A DNA stretch of 64,000 bases from Arthrobacter sp. HY1533 (GTDB taxonomy: Bacteria; Actinomycetota; Actinomycetes; Actinomycetales; Micrococcaceae). The notes beneath the pieces were generated by a model. The model saw only the letters and a list, made by a program, of their open reading frames with translations, was not told where the DNA came from and ran no database searches. Positions 36,460 to 45,454 of the stretch are shown piece after piece. The translations under genes and the position numbers were made by a program. How positions within the stretch are numbered: the first letter of the stretch is position 1; every line of letters starts with the position of its first letter. The stretch lies in contig NZ_JANKZF010000013.1 in NCBI RefSeq assembly GCF_027568515.1, positions 62,001 to 126,000 of the forward strand, given 5' to 3'.

Positions 36460-36609
36460 CTACTGCTTGTTCTTCTTGGTGATATGGGCCACCGGGTCCG
36501 CGGACTCATCCGCAGCACCCCGGGCCTTCTTCTCGGCGCGCTTGGCCTTGATGGCGTGGCCCTTGTCCATCTTCTTGTGTTCATGGTGGTGCGGCTGCTT
36601 GTCAGGCAC
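36460..36609 (-). CDS. Small basic histidine/lysine-rich protein, 49 residues
   Basis: GTG at 36607-36609 preceded by AGAGGAG with a 6-nt gap, a near-ideal start; an upstream in-frame ATG (36627) contains that site, so the GTG is preferred. The product begins PDKQPHHHEHKKMDKGHAIKAKRAEKKARGA and ends HITKKNKQ. No membrane or known domain. It is below the size that automated tools usually keep. Function unknown; nucleic acid binding is conceivable from the charge. Confidence 0.7.
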   Translation of the reverse strand: MPDKQPHHHEHKKMDKGHAIKAKRAEKKARGAADESADPVAHITKKNKQ

Positions 36610-36741
36610 GGCGAACTCCTCTTGCATTGAAAGCTCTTCGCACCGGGCCGGGGCGGTCCGGCGTGCCCCCTTTCCTGAACGTTACGCCTGTTGCCGCCGC
36701 CGCGACAGGGCGGGCCAACGGCAACAGGGCGTCCGCCGTTG

Positions 36742-38487
36742 CTAGGCGTCTTGGCGCCAGGAGTGCCACAGCGCGGCGTAGGAGCCGTTCTTGGCAACCA
36801 GTTCGTCGTGCGAGCCAAGCTCCGAGATCCGTCCGGCCTCAACCACTGCCACCCGGTCGGCGTCGTGCGCTGTGTGCAGCCGGTGCGCAATGGCCACAAC
36901 CGTCCGCCCCTCAAGCACGGCGCTGAGCGAGAACTCGAGGTCGCGCGCGGCCTGAGGGTCGATCAGCGACGTGGCCTCATCCAGCACGAGCGTGTGCGGA
37001 TCGGCCAGGACCAGGCGGGCCAGCGCCAACTCCTGCGCCTGGGCCGGGGTGAGCGTGTGCGCACCCGAGCCGACCTCCGTGGCAAGCCCGTCCGGGAGGG
37101 CGCGCACCCAGGCGAGGGAGCCGACGTCGGCCAGGGCCTTCTCAATCTCGGCGTCACTCGCGCCGGCCTTGCCCAGGCGGACGTTGTCGGCCAGCGTGCC
37201 CACGAACACGTGGTGTTCCTGGGTCACCAGGGCAACCTCGCCACGCAGTTCATCCAGGGGACGGTCCACGAGCGGCACGCCGCCCACCGTGACAGAGCCT
37301 GCCGTGGGCCCGTGGATGCCCGCGAGCAGCCGGCCCAACGTGGACTTGCCCGCGCCGGACGGGCCCACCATGGCCAGCCGCTCCCCCGGCACCAATTCCA
37401 GGTCGATCCCGTGCAGCACGTCATGCCCGGGCCGGTACGCGTAGCGGGCCTTGTCCACCAGGATTTCCTCCCCGGCCGGGACGGCATCCGTGGCCGTGCG
37501 GTCCGCGTCGACATTGCGGATGCCCACGATGCGGGCCAGCGACGACGCACCCACCTGGATCTCATCAATCCACATGATGAGGGTGTCCACGGGGTCGATC
37601 AACTGCATGGCATACAGTGCCACGGTGGCCACCATGCCCGTGGTGACGGTGCCCTGCGAGGCGAGCCAGCCGCCCCAGAGCAGAACGGCGGCGACGGGCA
37701 GCCAGAAGGAGAACTCGGCGGCGGGGAACAGCACTGTGCGCAGGCCCAGCGTGTACTTTTCCTTCTCAAAGCAGTTCCTCAGGGCGGCATCGATCCGGCC
37801 GCGCCGGTGCGCGCCGAGGCTCAGTGCGTCCACGGTGCGGGCGCCCTCAATGGTCTCGGTGATGGCGCCGTTGAGCCCGGCGTAGCTTTCGCGTTCGGCC
37901 AGGTAGCCGGGCGTGGCCCGCTTGAGGTACCAGCGCGTGACCGGCACCAGCAGGGGCACCCCCACCAGCAGCGCGAGCGCCACGAGCGGGCTTGTCAGCA
38001 AGGCGGCCGCGGCCGTCAGGGCGATGGTTGCCACCGACACCAGCACCTGCGGCACGCCGAAGCGGACCGTGTGCGAGACGGATTCGACGTCGTTGGTGGT
38101 GCGCGAGACGAGGTCGCCGGTGCCTGCCTTTTCCACCGTGGACAGCGGCAGCGAGGTGACCTGCTCCATGAACTCCTCGCGGAGCTGGGCAAACACCTTT
38201 TCGCCGAGCACCATGCCCTTTCGCCGCGCCAGCCTGGCCAGCACTGTCTGGACCAGCACAAAGCCGGCCAGGCCTGCCGCGACCAGGGCAACGAACCCCG
38301 CTGTGGTGCCTTCGCTGACGGCGTCAACGAGCCGGCCCACCAGGAACGGTCCGGCCAGGCCTGCCACGGCGGCCACCACGTAGAGGCCAACGACGGCGGC
38401 CAGCGGCCCCTGGTGCATGCGCAGCAGTCGCAGCCCCTCGGCCTTGACCTGGGCGGAATCCGCCACGGGCAGCATGGTCCCGGCCAT
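36742..38487 (-). CDS. ABC exporter half-transporter with canonical Walker A and degenerate signature
   Basis: 581 residues: membrane domain of six helices (about 25-330) then an ATPase domain. Walker A GPSGAGKST (375-383) and Walker B TLVLDEATS (499-507, catalytic Glu504) are canonical. The signature, expected LSGGQ, is LTPAQ (479-483). It begins by TAATG overlap with the partner gene and has GGAGG upstream. The pair should form a heterodimeric multidrug/lipid-type exporter in which this subunit provides the active ATP site's Walker motifs. Substrate unknown. Confidence 0.9.
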   Translation of the reverse strand: MAGTMLPVADSAQVKAEGLRLLRMHQGPLAAVVGLYVVAAVAGLAGPFLVGRLVDAVSEGTTAGFVALVAAGLAGFVLVQTVLARLARRKGMVLGEKVFAQLREEFMEQVTSLPLSTVEKAGTGDLVSRTTNDVESVSHTVRFGVPQVLVSVATIALTAAAALLTSPLVALALLVGVPLLVPVTRWYLKRATPGYLAERESYAGLNGAITETIEGARTVDALSLGAHRRGRIDAALRNCFEKEKYTLGLRTVLFPAAEFSFWLPVAAVLLWGGWLASQGTVTTGMVATVALYAMQLIDPVDTLIMWIDEIQVGASSLARIVGIRNVDADRTATDAVPAGEEILVDKARYAYRPGHDVLHGIDLELVPGERLAMVGPSGAGKSTLGRLLAGIHGPTAGSVTVGGVPLVDRPLDELRGEVALVTQEHHVFVGTLADNVRLGKAGASDAEIEKALADVGSLAWVRALPDGLATEVGSGAHTLTPAQAQELALARLVLADPHTLVLDEATSLIDPQAARDLEFSLSAVLEGRTVVAIAHRLHTAHDADRVAVVEAGRISELGSHDELVAKNGSYAALWHSWRQDA

Positions 38488-40316
38488 TACTCTTCCCCTC
38501 CGTTGTTGTTGGAATGTCCGACGCCGTTTGTTGCGTTGGCGCCCACCGCGGCGTCCGCGGCAGTGCCGTTGGCAGACGTGCCGTGCCCATCCATGCCTTC
38601 ACCCCGGACCACCACGCGGCGGTAGTCGGGCACTGTCTCCAGCAGCTGCCGGTGCGTGCCCTGGGCGTGCAGCTTGCCGTCCTTCAGGAACACCACTGTG
38701 TCCATGGCGCCGAGCAGCAGCGGGCTGGCCGTGACCACCACTGTGGTGTGGCCGGGCGTGCCTCGCTTGCGGCGCAGGGCCTGCGCAATCCTTGCCTCGG
38801 TGTGGGCGTCGACGGCGCTGGTGGGCTCAACGAGCACCAGCACCTCGGCCTCCGTCAGCAGGGCGCGGGCCAGTGTGAGGCGCTGGCGCTGGCCGCCGGA
38901 GAAGCCGCGCCCCTTTTCCGTGACCTCGTCATCCAGGCCGTATTCCAGCCCGTCCAGGACATCACCGGCGCTGGCCACGCGGATGGCGGCCATGATCTTC
39001 TCGTCGCTGTGCCGCCCGGCCGGGTCCAGCTCCTCGCGCAGGGTGCCCGTGAACAGCTGGGGCTCGGCGTCGGAGACCACAATCCGCGAGCGCACCTCGC
39101 GCAGCGGCATCAGGTGCAGGGCAGCCTCGCCCCAGCGCACCTCGGCCTCTTGCAGCACGGCGTCCTCGAAACGGCCCAGCCGCCGGGCCAGGCCTGCGGA
39201 CTCGGCAGGGTCCCCCGAAACAATGGCGCTCAGCCCGCCCGGGGCCACCACCACGCCGGAGTCCGAGTCAAGCAAAGCGCTCGGTGAGACGGGCGCCGGA
39301 ACTGTTGGGCCGGCGTCGTGCACGGCCGACGGGGTGGCCAGCACGTCGATGATGCGGCGTGCCCCCACGTGGGCGCGGATGAAGCGGGACACGGCGTCGG
39401 CGGCGGTGCGGATGGGCGAAACCAGGAAGACAGCGTAGCCGTAGAGCGCCACGAGCTGGCCCGCCTCGATCTGCCCGGACACGGCCTGCAGCGCGCCGAT
39501 CCAGGTGAAGGCCACACTGAAGGCACCCACCACCAGGACCTGGACGGCGTCGAGGTCGGCCAGCGAGTAGGCCACCTTGTTGCCGGCCAGCTGGGTTTCA
39601 CGCGAGCGTTCCCGGTAGCGGTCAACGAAGATGTGCTCGCCGCCGATTCCGCGCAAAACGCGAAGCCCGGCCACGGTGTCCGCACCCAGTGCCGTCATCT
39701 TACCTGCGGCCTCCCGCTGTTCCTTCTGGCGGCGCTGCAGGGGACGGATGACGAACAGCAGCATGGCGCCACAGAACGGCACGCCCAGCAGCACCACCAG
39801 GCCCAGCTGCCAGGAGGTCTGGAAGACCAGGAAGGTCACCAGCAGGTAGCCGGCAACGGAACCAGCCAGGCGGGCGGCCACGTCGAAAATTTCGGCGATG
39901 CGCATGGCATCGGAGGCGGTGGTGGAGACCACCTCACCCGTGGAGAATTTCCGCGGGAGCGCGTCGCCGCTGCGGGTGACCTTGTAGCCCACGGTTTGGG
40001 CCGAACGGTAGGCGGCCTGCATCCAGTTGCTCACGGAGGCCCGGTGGCGCAGCGTCGCGGCAACGGACTGCAGCAGGGTGAGCGCCACGAGCAGGCCCAC
40101 CCAGAAGGAGAGCCTGCCAAAGTCGCCGGGCAGGATGCCCTGGTCGATGGCCTGGCCCAGGATGTAGGGGGTGAACGCCTGGCACAGCGTCCAAATGATG
40201 CCGTACAGCATGGCCACAAGAAGTGTCCCGCGCTGTTCACTGGCCAGCCACAGCAGGTATCTGCCAGGGGAACGGAGGTCTGGTTTTTTGGCGGTTTTAT
40301 AGGGAAACGAGCGCAC
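38487..40316 (-). CDS. ABC exporter half-transporter with degenerate Walker A/B and H-loop
   Basis: 609 residues (GTG start): membrane domain of six helices followed by an ATPase domain. The Walker A position reads SAIVSGDPAESAG (363-375), with no GKS/T. Walker B is VLVLVEPTS, with the Mg-coordinating Asp replaced by Val496. The H-loop region is VVVTASPLL with no His. The signature FSGGQ (472-476) is intact. It thus lends its signature motif to the partner at 36742 but cannot form its own ATP site. C-terminal Asn/Gly tail (HSNNNGGEE). Confidence 0.9.
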   Translation of the reverse strand: MRSFPYKTAKKPDLRSPGRYLLWLASEQRGTLLVAMLYGIIWTLCQAFTPYILGQAIDQGILPGDFGRLSFWVGLLVALTLLQSVAATLRHRASVSNWMQAAYRSAQTVGYKVTRSGDALPRKFSTGEVVSTTASDAMRIAEIFDVAARLAGSVAGYLLVTFLVFQTSWQLGLVVLLGVPFCGAMLLFVIRPLQRRQKEQREAAGKMTALGADTVAGLRVLRGIGGEHIFVDRYRERSRETQLAGNKVAYSLADLDAVQVLVVGAFSVAFTWIGALQAVSGQIEAGQLVALYGYAVFLVSPIRTAADAVSRFIRAHVGARRIIDVLATPSAVHDAGPTVPAPVSPSALLDSDSGVVVAPGGLSAIVSGDPAESAGLARRLGRFEDAVLQEAEVRWGEAALHLMPLREVRSRIVVSDAEPQLFTGTLREELDPAGRHSDEKIMAAIRVASAGDVLDGLEYGLDDEVTEKGRGFSGGQRQRLTLARALLTEAEVLVLVEPTSAVDAHTEARIAQALRRKRGTPGHTTVVVTASPLLLGAMDTVVFLKDGKLHAQGTHRQLLETVPDYRRVVVRGEGMDGHGTSANGTAADAAVGANATNGVGHSNNNGGEE

Positions 40317-40549
40317 TACGGCCTTCTTGGTGATTTGTGATTGGCAGGCGGACTTGGCGCGATCAAGCCGTCCGCTGCGAGGCGGGGCGATCTGCGCGGG
40401 CTGGGGCTGCCTTGTCTATCTCACAAAGATTCACCCTAGCCCACTCACGCACGTGAGGACAACGCCCGGCCCGGCGGGCGCCGTCGTGCCCTGAAAATTG
40501 GCAGGCGTTGGGCTAGGCTCACGAAGATACGGTCAAGCAAGGGGGATGC

Positions 40550-41773
40550 GTGGGCACGGGTCAGGAACATTCAATGCTTGCCGTCTCCGACTTTCACCGT
40601 GAGAAACGCAGCCAGCGCCGCCAGATCTTCACCTTGTTGTTCCTGGGCTGGCTGCTGTGCCTGCTGATCCTGCAGATCCACCACCCGCTCAACACGGCGG
40701 TCGTGGCGCAGTTTGGTGACCTCAACGTGGTGTGGGCCCGCTTCACGGAACGCGTGCTTGCCCCTTTCACCAACCCCGAAACCTTCAACTTCGGCATTGA
40801 CTCGCTGGGCTGGATCATCAGCGCCACGGCAACCACCCTTGTGGCGCTCGTGTTCAGCGGGCGGAATCCGCTGGGCATGGCGAATGAATCGCAGGTCATG
40901 GCGCTGGATGAACTGTTGGAACTATTGACGCTGCTGGTGGGCATTGCGGCCGCGGCCACCATGTGGATGGCCCTGCACAACGTGGCGTTTCTGCCCGACG
41001 ACCCCGATTCCGGGCCCAAGTTCTTCCTGGGCATGCTGTGCCTGATGCTGGTCATCTTCTCCGTGGTCCGCCAACGCGACACCGCGGTGCAGCGCGAGGT
41101 GGACGAATTCCACCTCACCACCTCCATGCGCCTGCACACGCACCGGTGGGAGCGCATGTGGGGCGTCGCTTCCCGGAACCGGATCCGCGTGGACCGCGGG
41201 AAAATTCTCCAGCGAGTGGTGTGGTGGACCGGCAGCGGCTTGGCCATCACGCTGGTCTCCCTGGTCCTGCACAGCGGATTCACGCCCCTGCGGATTGTCC
41301 TTGCCGCCTTGGCCTTGACGGCTCTCGGTGTTGCGACCGCCGCAGTGACCGCGCTGGCCGTCTCGCTCTACCGCAGCAATCCGCACCCCGGCGTGGGCCT
41401 GGCCTACGCCGGGGTGCTGCTCGTGGTGGTGCTGCTGGTGGTGGCCGGCCCGCTCACCGCCGCGGCCACGCAGAACGCGCATGTGCTGATGTCGCTGCTC
41501 AGCTACTTTTTATGGCTGGTGCCTTCCCTGCTGCTGCTCTTCCGGAAGCCGCAGTCGGCACACATGACCCCGCTCGAGTACAGGCTGGCCGCGCGCCCCA
41601 AGAACCGGCTCATCCGCAGCCTGGTGGCTTGCGTCGATGGCGCGAGGGAGGCCGCGTACTGGACCGAGCTGCTCGCCGAGGCCCGGCGCCAGCGGCACTA
41701 CGAGGCGAAGCTGGACCGGCTCGAGTCCGAGCAGGCCGCGGCCGCTCCGCAGGAGGCCGCGCCACAACCCTGA
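40550..41773 (+). CDS. Multi-pass membrane protein, function unknown
   Basis: 407 residues from GTG 40550, 6 nt after AGGGGGA. About seven membrane segments are visible (IFTLLFLGWLLCLLILQIH, IDSLGWIISATATTLVALVF, LLTLLVGIAAAATMWMAL, FFLGMLCLMLVIFSVV, WWTGSGLAITLVSLVL, IVLAALALTALGVATAAVTALAV, VGLAYAGVLLVVVLLVVAGPL). The C-terminal end is a charged cytoplasmic tail (ARRQRHYEAKLDRLESEQAA) that could be a short coiled coil. No family recognised. The array of short inverted repeats follows immediately. Confidence 0.65.
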   Translation: MGTGQEHSMLAVSDFHREKRSQRRQIFTLLFLGWLLCLLILQIHHPLNTAVVAQFGDLNVVWARFTERVLAPFTNPETFNFGIDSLGWIISATATTLVALVFSGRNPLGMANESQVMALDELLELLTLLVGIAAAATMWMALHNVAFLPDDPDSGPKFFLGMLCLMLVIFSVVRQRDTAVQREVDEFHLTTSMRLHTHRWERMWGVASRNRIRVDRGKILQRVVWWTGSGLAITLVSLVLHSGFTPLRIVLAALALTALGVATAAVTALAVSLYRSNPHPGVGLAYAGVLLVVVLLVVAGPLTAAATQNAHVLMSLLSYFLWLVPSLLLLFRKPQSAHMTPLEYRLAARPKNRLIRSLVACVDGAREAAYWTELLAEARRQRHYEAKLDRLESEQAAAAPQEAAPQP

Positions 41774-41777
41774 ATCC

Positions 41778-41934
41778 AACGCTCCCTCACTTTTGGGGCA
41801 CTTCACGCTAACGCTCCCTCACTATGAGGGGTGGCGTCGGCAGGTGCCCGGGCGCAGGTGAGGGAGCGTCGTACAAATGACGCCAAGAAGTGAGGGAGCG
41901 TCTCGCCATGGAGCCCATTTGGTGAGGGAGCGTT
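41778..41934. repeat. Array of five AACGCTCCCTCAC units in opposing orientation
   Basis: Two forward copies (41778-41790, 41810-41822) are followed by three inverted copies of GTGAGGGAGCGT (41858-41869, 41890-41901, 41922-41934). Inverted copies are 32 bp apart. The array fills the gap between two converging genes and can fold into alternative hairpins. It resembles a BIME/REP cluster. Confidence 0.85.
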
Positions 41935-41978
41935 AGGGGACGGCGAGTGACCGGCGTCGTGCTTGGACGCGGGGTGGC

Positions 41979-42986
41979 CTAGCGGAACAGGCCGCTGTAG
42001 GCGTTGAGAGCGAGCTGTCCGCCGAGGTGCGCATAGAGGACGTTGCTCGTGGGCGCAATGTCCTTGCTGCGGACCAGATCAATAAGGCCGGCCATGGATT
42101 TTCCCTCGTAGACGGGGTCGATGATCATGCCCTCAAGGGATCCGGAGAGACGGATGGCCTCCATGGTGGACTCCACCGGGATGCCGTACAGGTCGCCAGC
42201 CCAGCCTTCCCTGACGTCGATTTCCTCGTCGCGAAGTTCGCGGCCCAGCCCGATGAGTTTCGCGGTGTGGCGGGCGATGCGGGCCACCTGCGCCCGGGTC
42301 TTCTCGATCGTGGCGGAGGCGTCGATGCCGATGACACGGCGCGGGCGGTCCTGGCCAGCGAACCCGGCGATCATGCCGGCATGGGTGGAGCCGGTGACAG
42401 TGCAGACAATGATCGTGTCGAAGAAGACGCCCATGTCCGCCTCCTGCTTTTCCACTTCATAGGCCCAGTTGGCGAAGCCCAACCCGCCCAAGTGGTGCTC
42501 GGAGGCTCCGGCCGGGATGGGGTACGGCTTTCCGCCGGCATCCTGGACCTCCTTGATGGCCTGCTCCCAGCTACTGCGAATGCCGATGTCGAAACCGGCC
42601 GAGTCGAGACGGACGTCGGCGCCCATGATGCGGGAGAGCTGGATGTTGCCCACGCGGTCACTGAGCGGATCCGGCCAGTCGACCCAGTTTTCTTGCACCA
42701 GACGTGCCTTCATGCCCAGCTTCGCGGCGACGGCCGCCACCTGGCGCGTGTGGTTGGACTGGTAGCCGCCGATCGAGACCAGGGTGTCCGCGCCCTGTGC
42801 AATGGCATCCGGGACGATGTACTCCAGCTTGCGGGTCTTGTTGCCACCGAAAGCCAAGCCGCTGTTCACGTCCTCGCGCTTGGCCCAGATCTTTGCACCG
42901 CCAAGGTGTGCGCTGAGCCGGGACAGATCATGGATGGGGCTGGGGCCGAAGGTCAGCGGGTAGCGTTCAAAATCTGAGAGGGCCAT
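41979..42986 (-). CDS. acdS: 1-aminocyclopropane-1-carboxylate (ACC) deaminase
   Basis: 335 residues from ATG 42986 (AAGGA just upstream). A PLP enzyme of the tryptophan synthase beta superfamily with Lys50 in [10 protein letters not shown] as the PLP-binding lysine. Distinguishing residues for ACC deaminase rather than D-cysteine desulfhydrase are the Glu in [14 protein letters not shown] and the Leu in [11 protein letters not shown], both present. It converts the plant ethylene precursor ACC to ammonia and 2-ketobutyrate, a trait of plant-associated bacteria. A strong palindrome at 43025-43044 lies in its promoter region. Confidence 0.93.
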   Translation of the reverse strand: MALSDFERYPLTFGPSPIHDLSRLSAHLGGAKIWAKREDVNSGLAFGGNKTRKLEYIVPDAIAQGADTLVSIGGYQSNHTRQVAAVAAKLGMKARLVQENWVDWPDPLSDRVGNIQLSRIMGADVRLDSAGFDIGIRSSWEQAIKEVQDAGGKPYPIPAGASEHHLGGLGFANWAYEVEKQEADMGVFFDTIIVCTVTGSTHAGMIAGFAGQDRPRRVIGIDASATIEKTRAQVARIARHTAKLIGLGRELRDEEIDVREGWAGDLYGIPVESTMEAIRLSGSLEGMIIDPVYEGKSMAGLIDLVRSKDIAPTSNVLYAHLGGQLALNAYSGLFR

Positions 42987-43024
42987 GACGTCCTTATCCA
43001 CGCGGTGGGGAATTCAAACTTTTA

Positions 43025-43044
43025 GTATGCAATATATTGCATAC
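43025..43044 (-). promoter_or_regulatory. Palindromic operator in the acdS promoter
   Basis: GTATGCAATATATTGCATAC, a perfect 20-bp palindrome 39 bp before the acdS start, next to a TACT/TATATT -10-like region. This symmetric AT-rich form is typical of GntR-family sites. The GntR gene at 45455, whose promoter contains TTGCATGC, is the nearest candidate. Confidence 0.7.
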
Positions 43045-43079
43045 CGCGAAGACGTCCCTGTCAATGGTTAGAGCACGGG

Positions 43080-43418
43080 CTACAGCGGAAGATCGCCGAT
43101 GGGAAGAAGATCACCACGGGCCGCGACCAGAACTGACGGGAGCAGGCCCGGGAACCTTGCCTCAAGGTCCGCTTCACGCAAGGTGTTCAGTATCGAAGTG
43201 CCCTGGTAGCGCTGTTCGATCACGCCGGCCTCACGAAGAACCCTGAAATGGTGCGTGGAGGTTGACTTGCTAACCGGTAGCTCGAAGGCGATGCAGGCCT
43301 GGTCGTCATGGCCATCCGACAACTGACTGACGATCCGCCGACGCACCGGATCGGCCAATGCGGACAGCACCGCGTCCAACTTCAGCTCATTCTGCTCGGG
43401 GTGAATGAGATTGCGCAT
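43080..43418 (-). CDS. ArsR family transcriptional regulator
   Basis: 112 residues. Winged helix of the ArsR type: LDAVLSALADPVRRRIVSQLSDG, then ELPVSKSTSTHHFRVLREAGVIEQRYQGTS, where the recognition helix is SKSTSTHHFRVL. No ArsR-type metal Cys pair (CxC) is present, so it may sense another signal. It diverges from the OYE gene and overlapping palindromes in the gap should be its sites. AGGAGA precedes the ATG. Confidence 0.88.
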   Translation of the reverse strand: MRNLIHPEQNELKLDAVLSALADPVRRRIVSQLSDGHDDQACIAFELPVSKSTSTHHFRVLREAGVIEQRYQGTSILNTLREADLEARFPGLLPSVLVAARGDLLPIGDLPL

Positions 43419-43444
43419 CCGCGATCAGTCTCCTGGTTGCTCGG

Positions 43445-43498
43445 TTGACGTAGAACTCTATTGTACGATAAATTTCGTAGTACGAAAGATCTCGTACT
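43445..43498 (+). promoter_or_regulatory. OYE promoter with two ArsR-type palindromes
   Basis: -35 TTGACG (43445-43450), 18-bp spacer, -10 TAAATT (43469-43474). Palindrome TACGA...TCGTA (43464-43479) covers the -10, and AGTACGA-AAGATC-TCGTACT (43479-43498) covers the start site. Confidence 0.7.
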
Positions 43499-43524
43499 AG
43501 TTTTGAATGTGAATGGAGTGTCAA

Positions 43525-44616
43525 ATGGCTGAGCTTTTCGAGCCCCTGGAGCTACGGAAGCTCACCATCCCGAACCGTGTGTGGATGTCACCGATGTGCA
43601 CCTACGCCGCCGACCCGGCGCCTTCGCTGGCGGGACGGCCCACAGATTTTCACCTGAGTCACTACGCTTCCCGCGCTGCGGGCGGCGCCGGACTGGTCAT
43701 GCTGGAAGCCACCGGCGTTCGCGCCGACGGAAGAATTTCACCCTTTGACCTGGGGCTGTGGAGCGATGATCAGATCGAGAGCTTTACTCGATTGGCCACT
43801 GCAATCACGGCGGCCGGCGCTGTGCCGGCAATCCAGCTTGCCCATGCGGGCCGAAAGGCATCAATCGACCGGCCCTGGCTTGGCGGGGCTCCGCTGAACG
43901 AAGACCAGCTGGGCTGGACAACAGTCGGACCAAGCCTGGACAGCTTCCCAGGCCATCCGGCACCACGTGAGCTGACGGTTGAGGAAATCGGCGAGCTCGT
44001 ACAGTCTTTTGCTGACAGTGCCCGCCGCGCCCTCCTGGCGGGTTTTCAGGTCGTTGAGATCCACGCAGCCCACGGCTACTTGCTGCACTCCTTCCTTTCC
44101 CCGGCGTCGAACCGGCGTCAAGACCAATACGGCGGGAGCCTGGAGAACCGCGCTCGGATCGTTCTTGAAGTCATCGACGCGGTGCGCGCAATCTGGCCGG
44201 AAGACTTGCCCCTGTTCCTGCGGATCTCCACCACGGATTGGATCAGCGAGGACGACTCGAACGACCGCCAAGGATGGACCGTGACCGATTCCATCCAGCT
44301 CTCACGGTGGGCCGGCGAGCGCGGGGTTGATCTCATCGACGGATCCTCCGGCGGCCTTGAGCCAGCACCCATCCCACACACCCGCGACTATCAAACTGCC
44401 CTGGCGGCACAAGTCCGGAGCGAATCCGCACTGCCAGTGGCGGCGGTCGGACGCATCGACGATCCGCAGTGGGCGCAGGAGCTGGTGTCCTCGGGCCAGG
44501 CTGATGCCATCTTCCTCGGACGGGCCCTTCTGCGAGACGCGTCATGGCCCAACAATGCCGCCGTCGCGCTGGGCGCCAGCCCCCGCTTCATTGTTCAGTA
44601 CGATTACGCGCTCTAG
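43525..44616 (+). CDS. Old Yellow Enzyme family NADH:flavin oxidoreductase (YqjM-like)
   Basis: 363 residues from ATG 43525 (TGGAG 6 nt upstream). TIM-barrel flavoenzyme: IPNRVWMSPMCTYAADP (FMN/Cys region), FHLSHYASRAAGGAGLVMLEATGV, AIQLAHAGRKAS, EIHAAHGYLLHSFLSPASNRRQDQYGGSLENR (active-site His pair and signature) and ADAIFLGRALLRD. It reduces activated C=C bonds of enones or nitro compounds, usually in stress or detoxification. It is followed 31 bp later by the NAD(P)-binding gene; the pair is likely ArsR-controlled. Confidence 0.9.
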   Translation: MAELFEPLELRKLTIPNRVWMSPMCTYAADPAPSLAGRPTDFHLSHYASRAAGGAGLVMLEATGVRADGRISPFDLGLWSDDQIESFTRLATAITAAGAVPAIQLAHAGRKASIDRPWLGGAPLNEDQLGWTTVGPSLDSFPGHPAPRELTVEEIGELVQSFADSARRALLAGFQVVEIHAAHGYLLHSFLSPASNRRQDQYGGSLENRARIVLEVIDAVRAIWPEDLPLFLRISTTDWISEDDSNDRQGWTVTDSIQLSRWAGERGVDLIDGSSGGLEPAPIPHTRDYQTALAAQVRSESALPVAAVGRIDDPQWAQELVSSGQADAIFLGRALLRDASWPNNAAVALGASPRFIVQYDYAL

Positions 44617-44647
44617 TCTTGCGCCGGAACCAGAAGGAGAACCAACC

Positions 44648-45307
44648 ATGAAGATCTTCCAAATCGGTGCTGCCGGCGGCGTTGGCCATCGGCTCGCGAA
44701 GCTGTTGACCCAGCGCGGCGATGCAGTGACCGGCATGCACAGAAATCCCGCACAGGCCGGGATCATCTCTGAAACCGGTGCCACACCGGTGGTCGGCGAC
44801 CTGATCGCCGACTCGGTCGAAGTTCTGGCCGAGAAGTTCTCGGGGCACCAGGCTGTGGTCTTTTCAGCCGGCGCCCATGGCACGGGCATGGAGCAGACCT
44901 CCCTCATTGACGGCAAGGGTCTCGAGAAGGCAGCCGAGGCCGCACAGCGCGCCGGCGTGGCCCGCTTCGTGCTGGTATCCGCTTTCCCCGAATCCGAGCG
45001 CGGCAACGGCCTTGGCGAAGGTTTTGAGCACTACATGCGCGTCAAGAAGACGGCCGACATCTACCTCTCGCACACCACCCTGGACTGGATCATCGTCCGC
45101 CCAGGACTCCTGACCAACGAGCCCGGGAACGGAATGGTTGAAGCAGGAGTTGCCATCGAATACGGCAACGTCCGCCGCGACAACATCGCTGCCTTTATCG
45201 ACGCAGCCCTGCACAACCCAGCCCTGTCCCGGGTCATCGTCGAGCTGACCGACGGTGACACTCCAGTCGCAGAGGCCGTAAGCAAAGTAGCCTCGGCTCG
45301 CGCCTAG
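44648..45307 (+). CDS. NAD(P)-binding atypical SDR-like protein (YwnB/NmrA-like)
   Basis: 219 residues from ATG 44648 (AAGGAGA upstream). It begins MKIFQIGAAGGVGHRLAKLLTQRGDAVTGMHRNPAQ, the GxxGxxG Rossmann motif. Later blocks: ETGATPVVGDLI, AVVFSAGAHG, VSAFPESERG, and HTTLDWIIVRPGLLTNEPG. It may be an NADPH-dependent reductase or a redox sensor. Probably co-transcribed with the OYE gene. Confidence 0.83.
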   Translation: MKIFQIGAAGGVGHRLAKLLTQRGDAVTGMHRNPAQAGIISETGATPVVGDLIADSVEVLAEKFSGHQAVVFSAGAHGTGMEQTSLIDGKGLEKAAEAAQRAGVARFVLVSAFPESERGNGLGEGFEHYMRVKKTADIYLSHTTLDWIIVRPGLLTNEPGNGMVEAGVAIEYGNVRRDNIAAFIDAALHNPALSRVIVELTDGDTPVAEAVSKVASARA

Positions 45308-45319
45308 GCTCTTAAACCT

Positions 45320-45355
45320 AAAGTCCTGCACCAAGAAGTCCTGGTGCAGGACTTT
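45320..45355 (+). terminator. Terminator after the OYE operon
   Basis: 14-bp stem AAAGTCCTGCACCA / TGGTGCAGGACTTT, 8-nt loop, followed by TTTTGCG. It separates this operon from the GntR gene. Confidence 0.88.
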
Positions 45356-45454
45356 TGCGTCCTAGTGCCCAGGAGGAAACGGGCCAGCTGGTGCGAACCC
45401 GTCGCGGAGCCCGCCTTCGGGCCCGCGTTCCGGTGGCGATATATCCTATGTTGC

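Noticed and set aside
36691-38625. A 644-residue plus-strand frame opposite the ABC exporter
   Set aside because: Antisense to a clear exporter subunit; composition is that of a GC-rich shadow frame.
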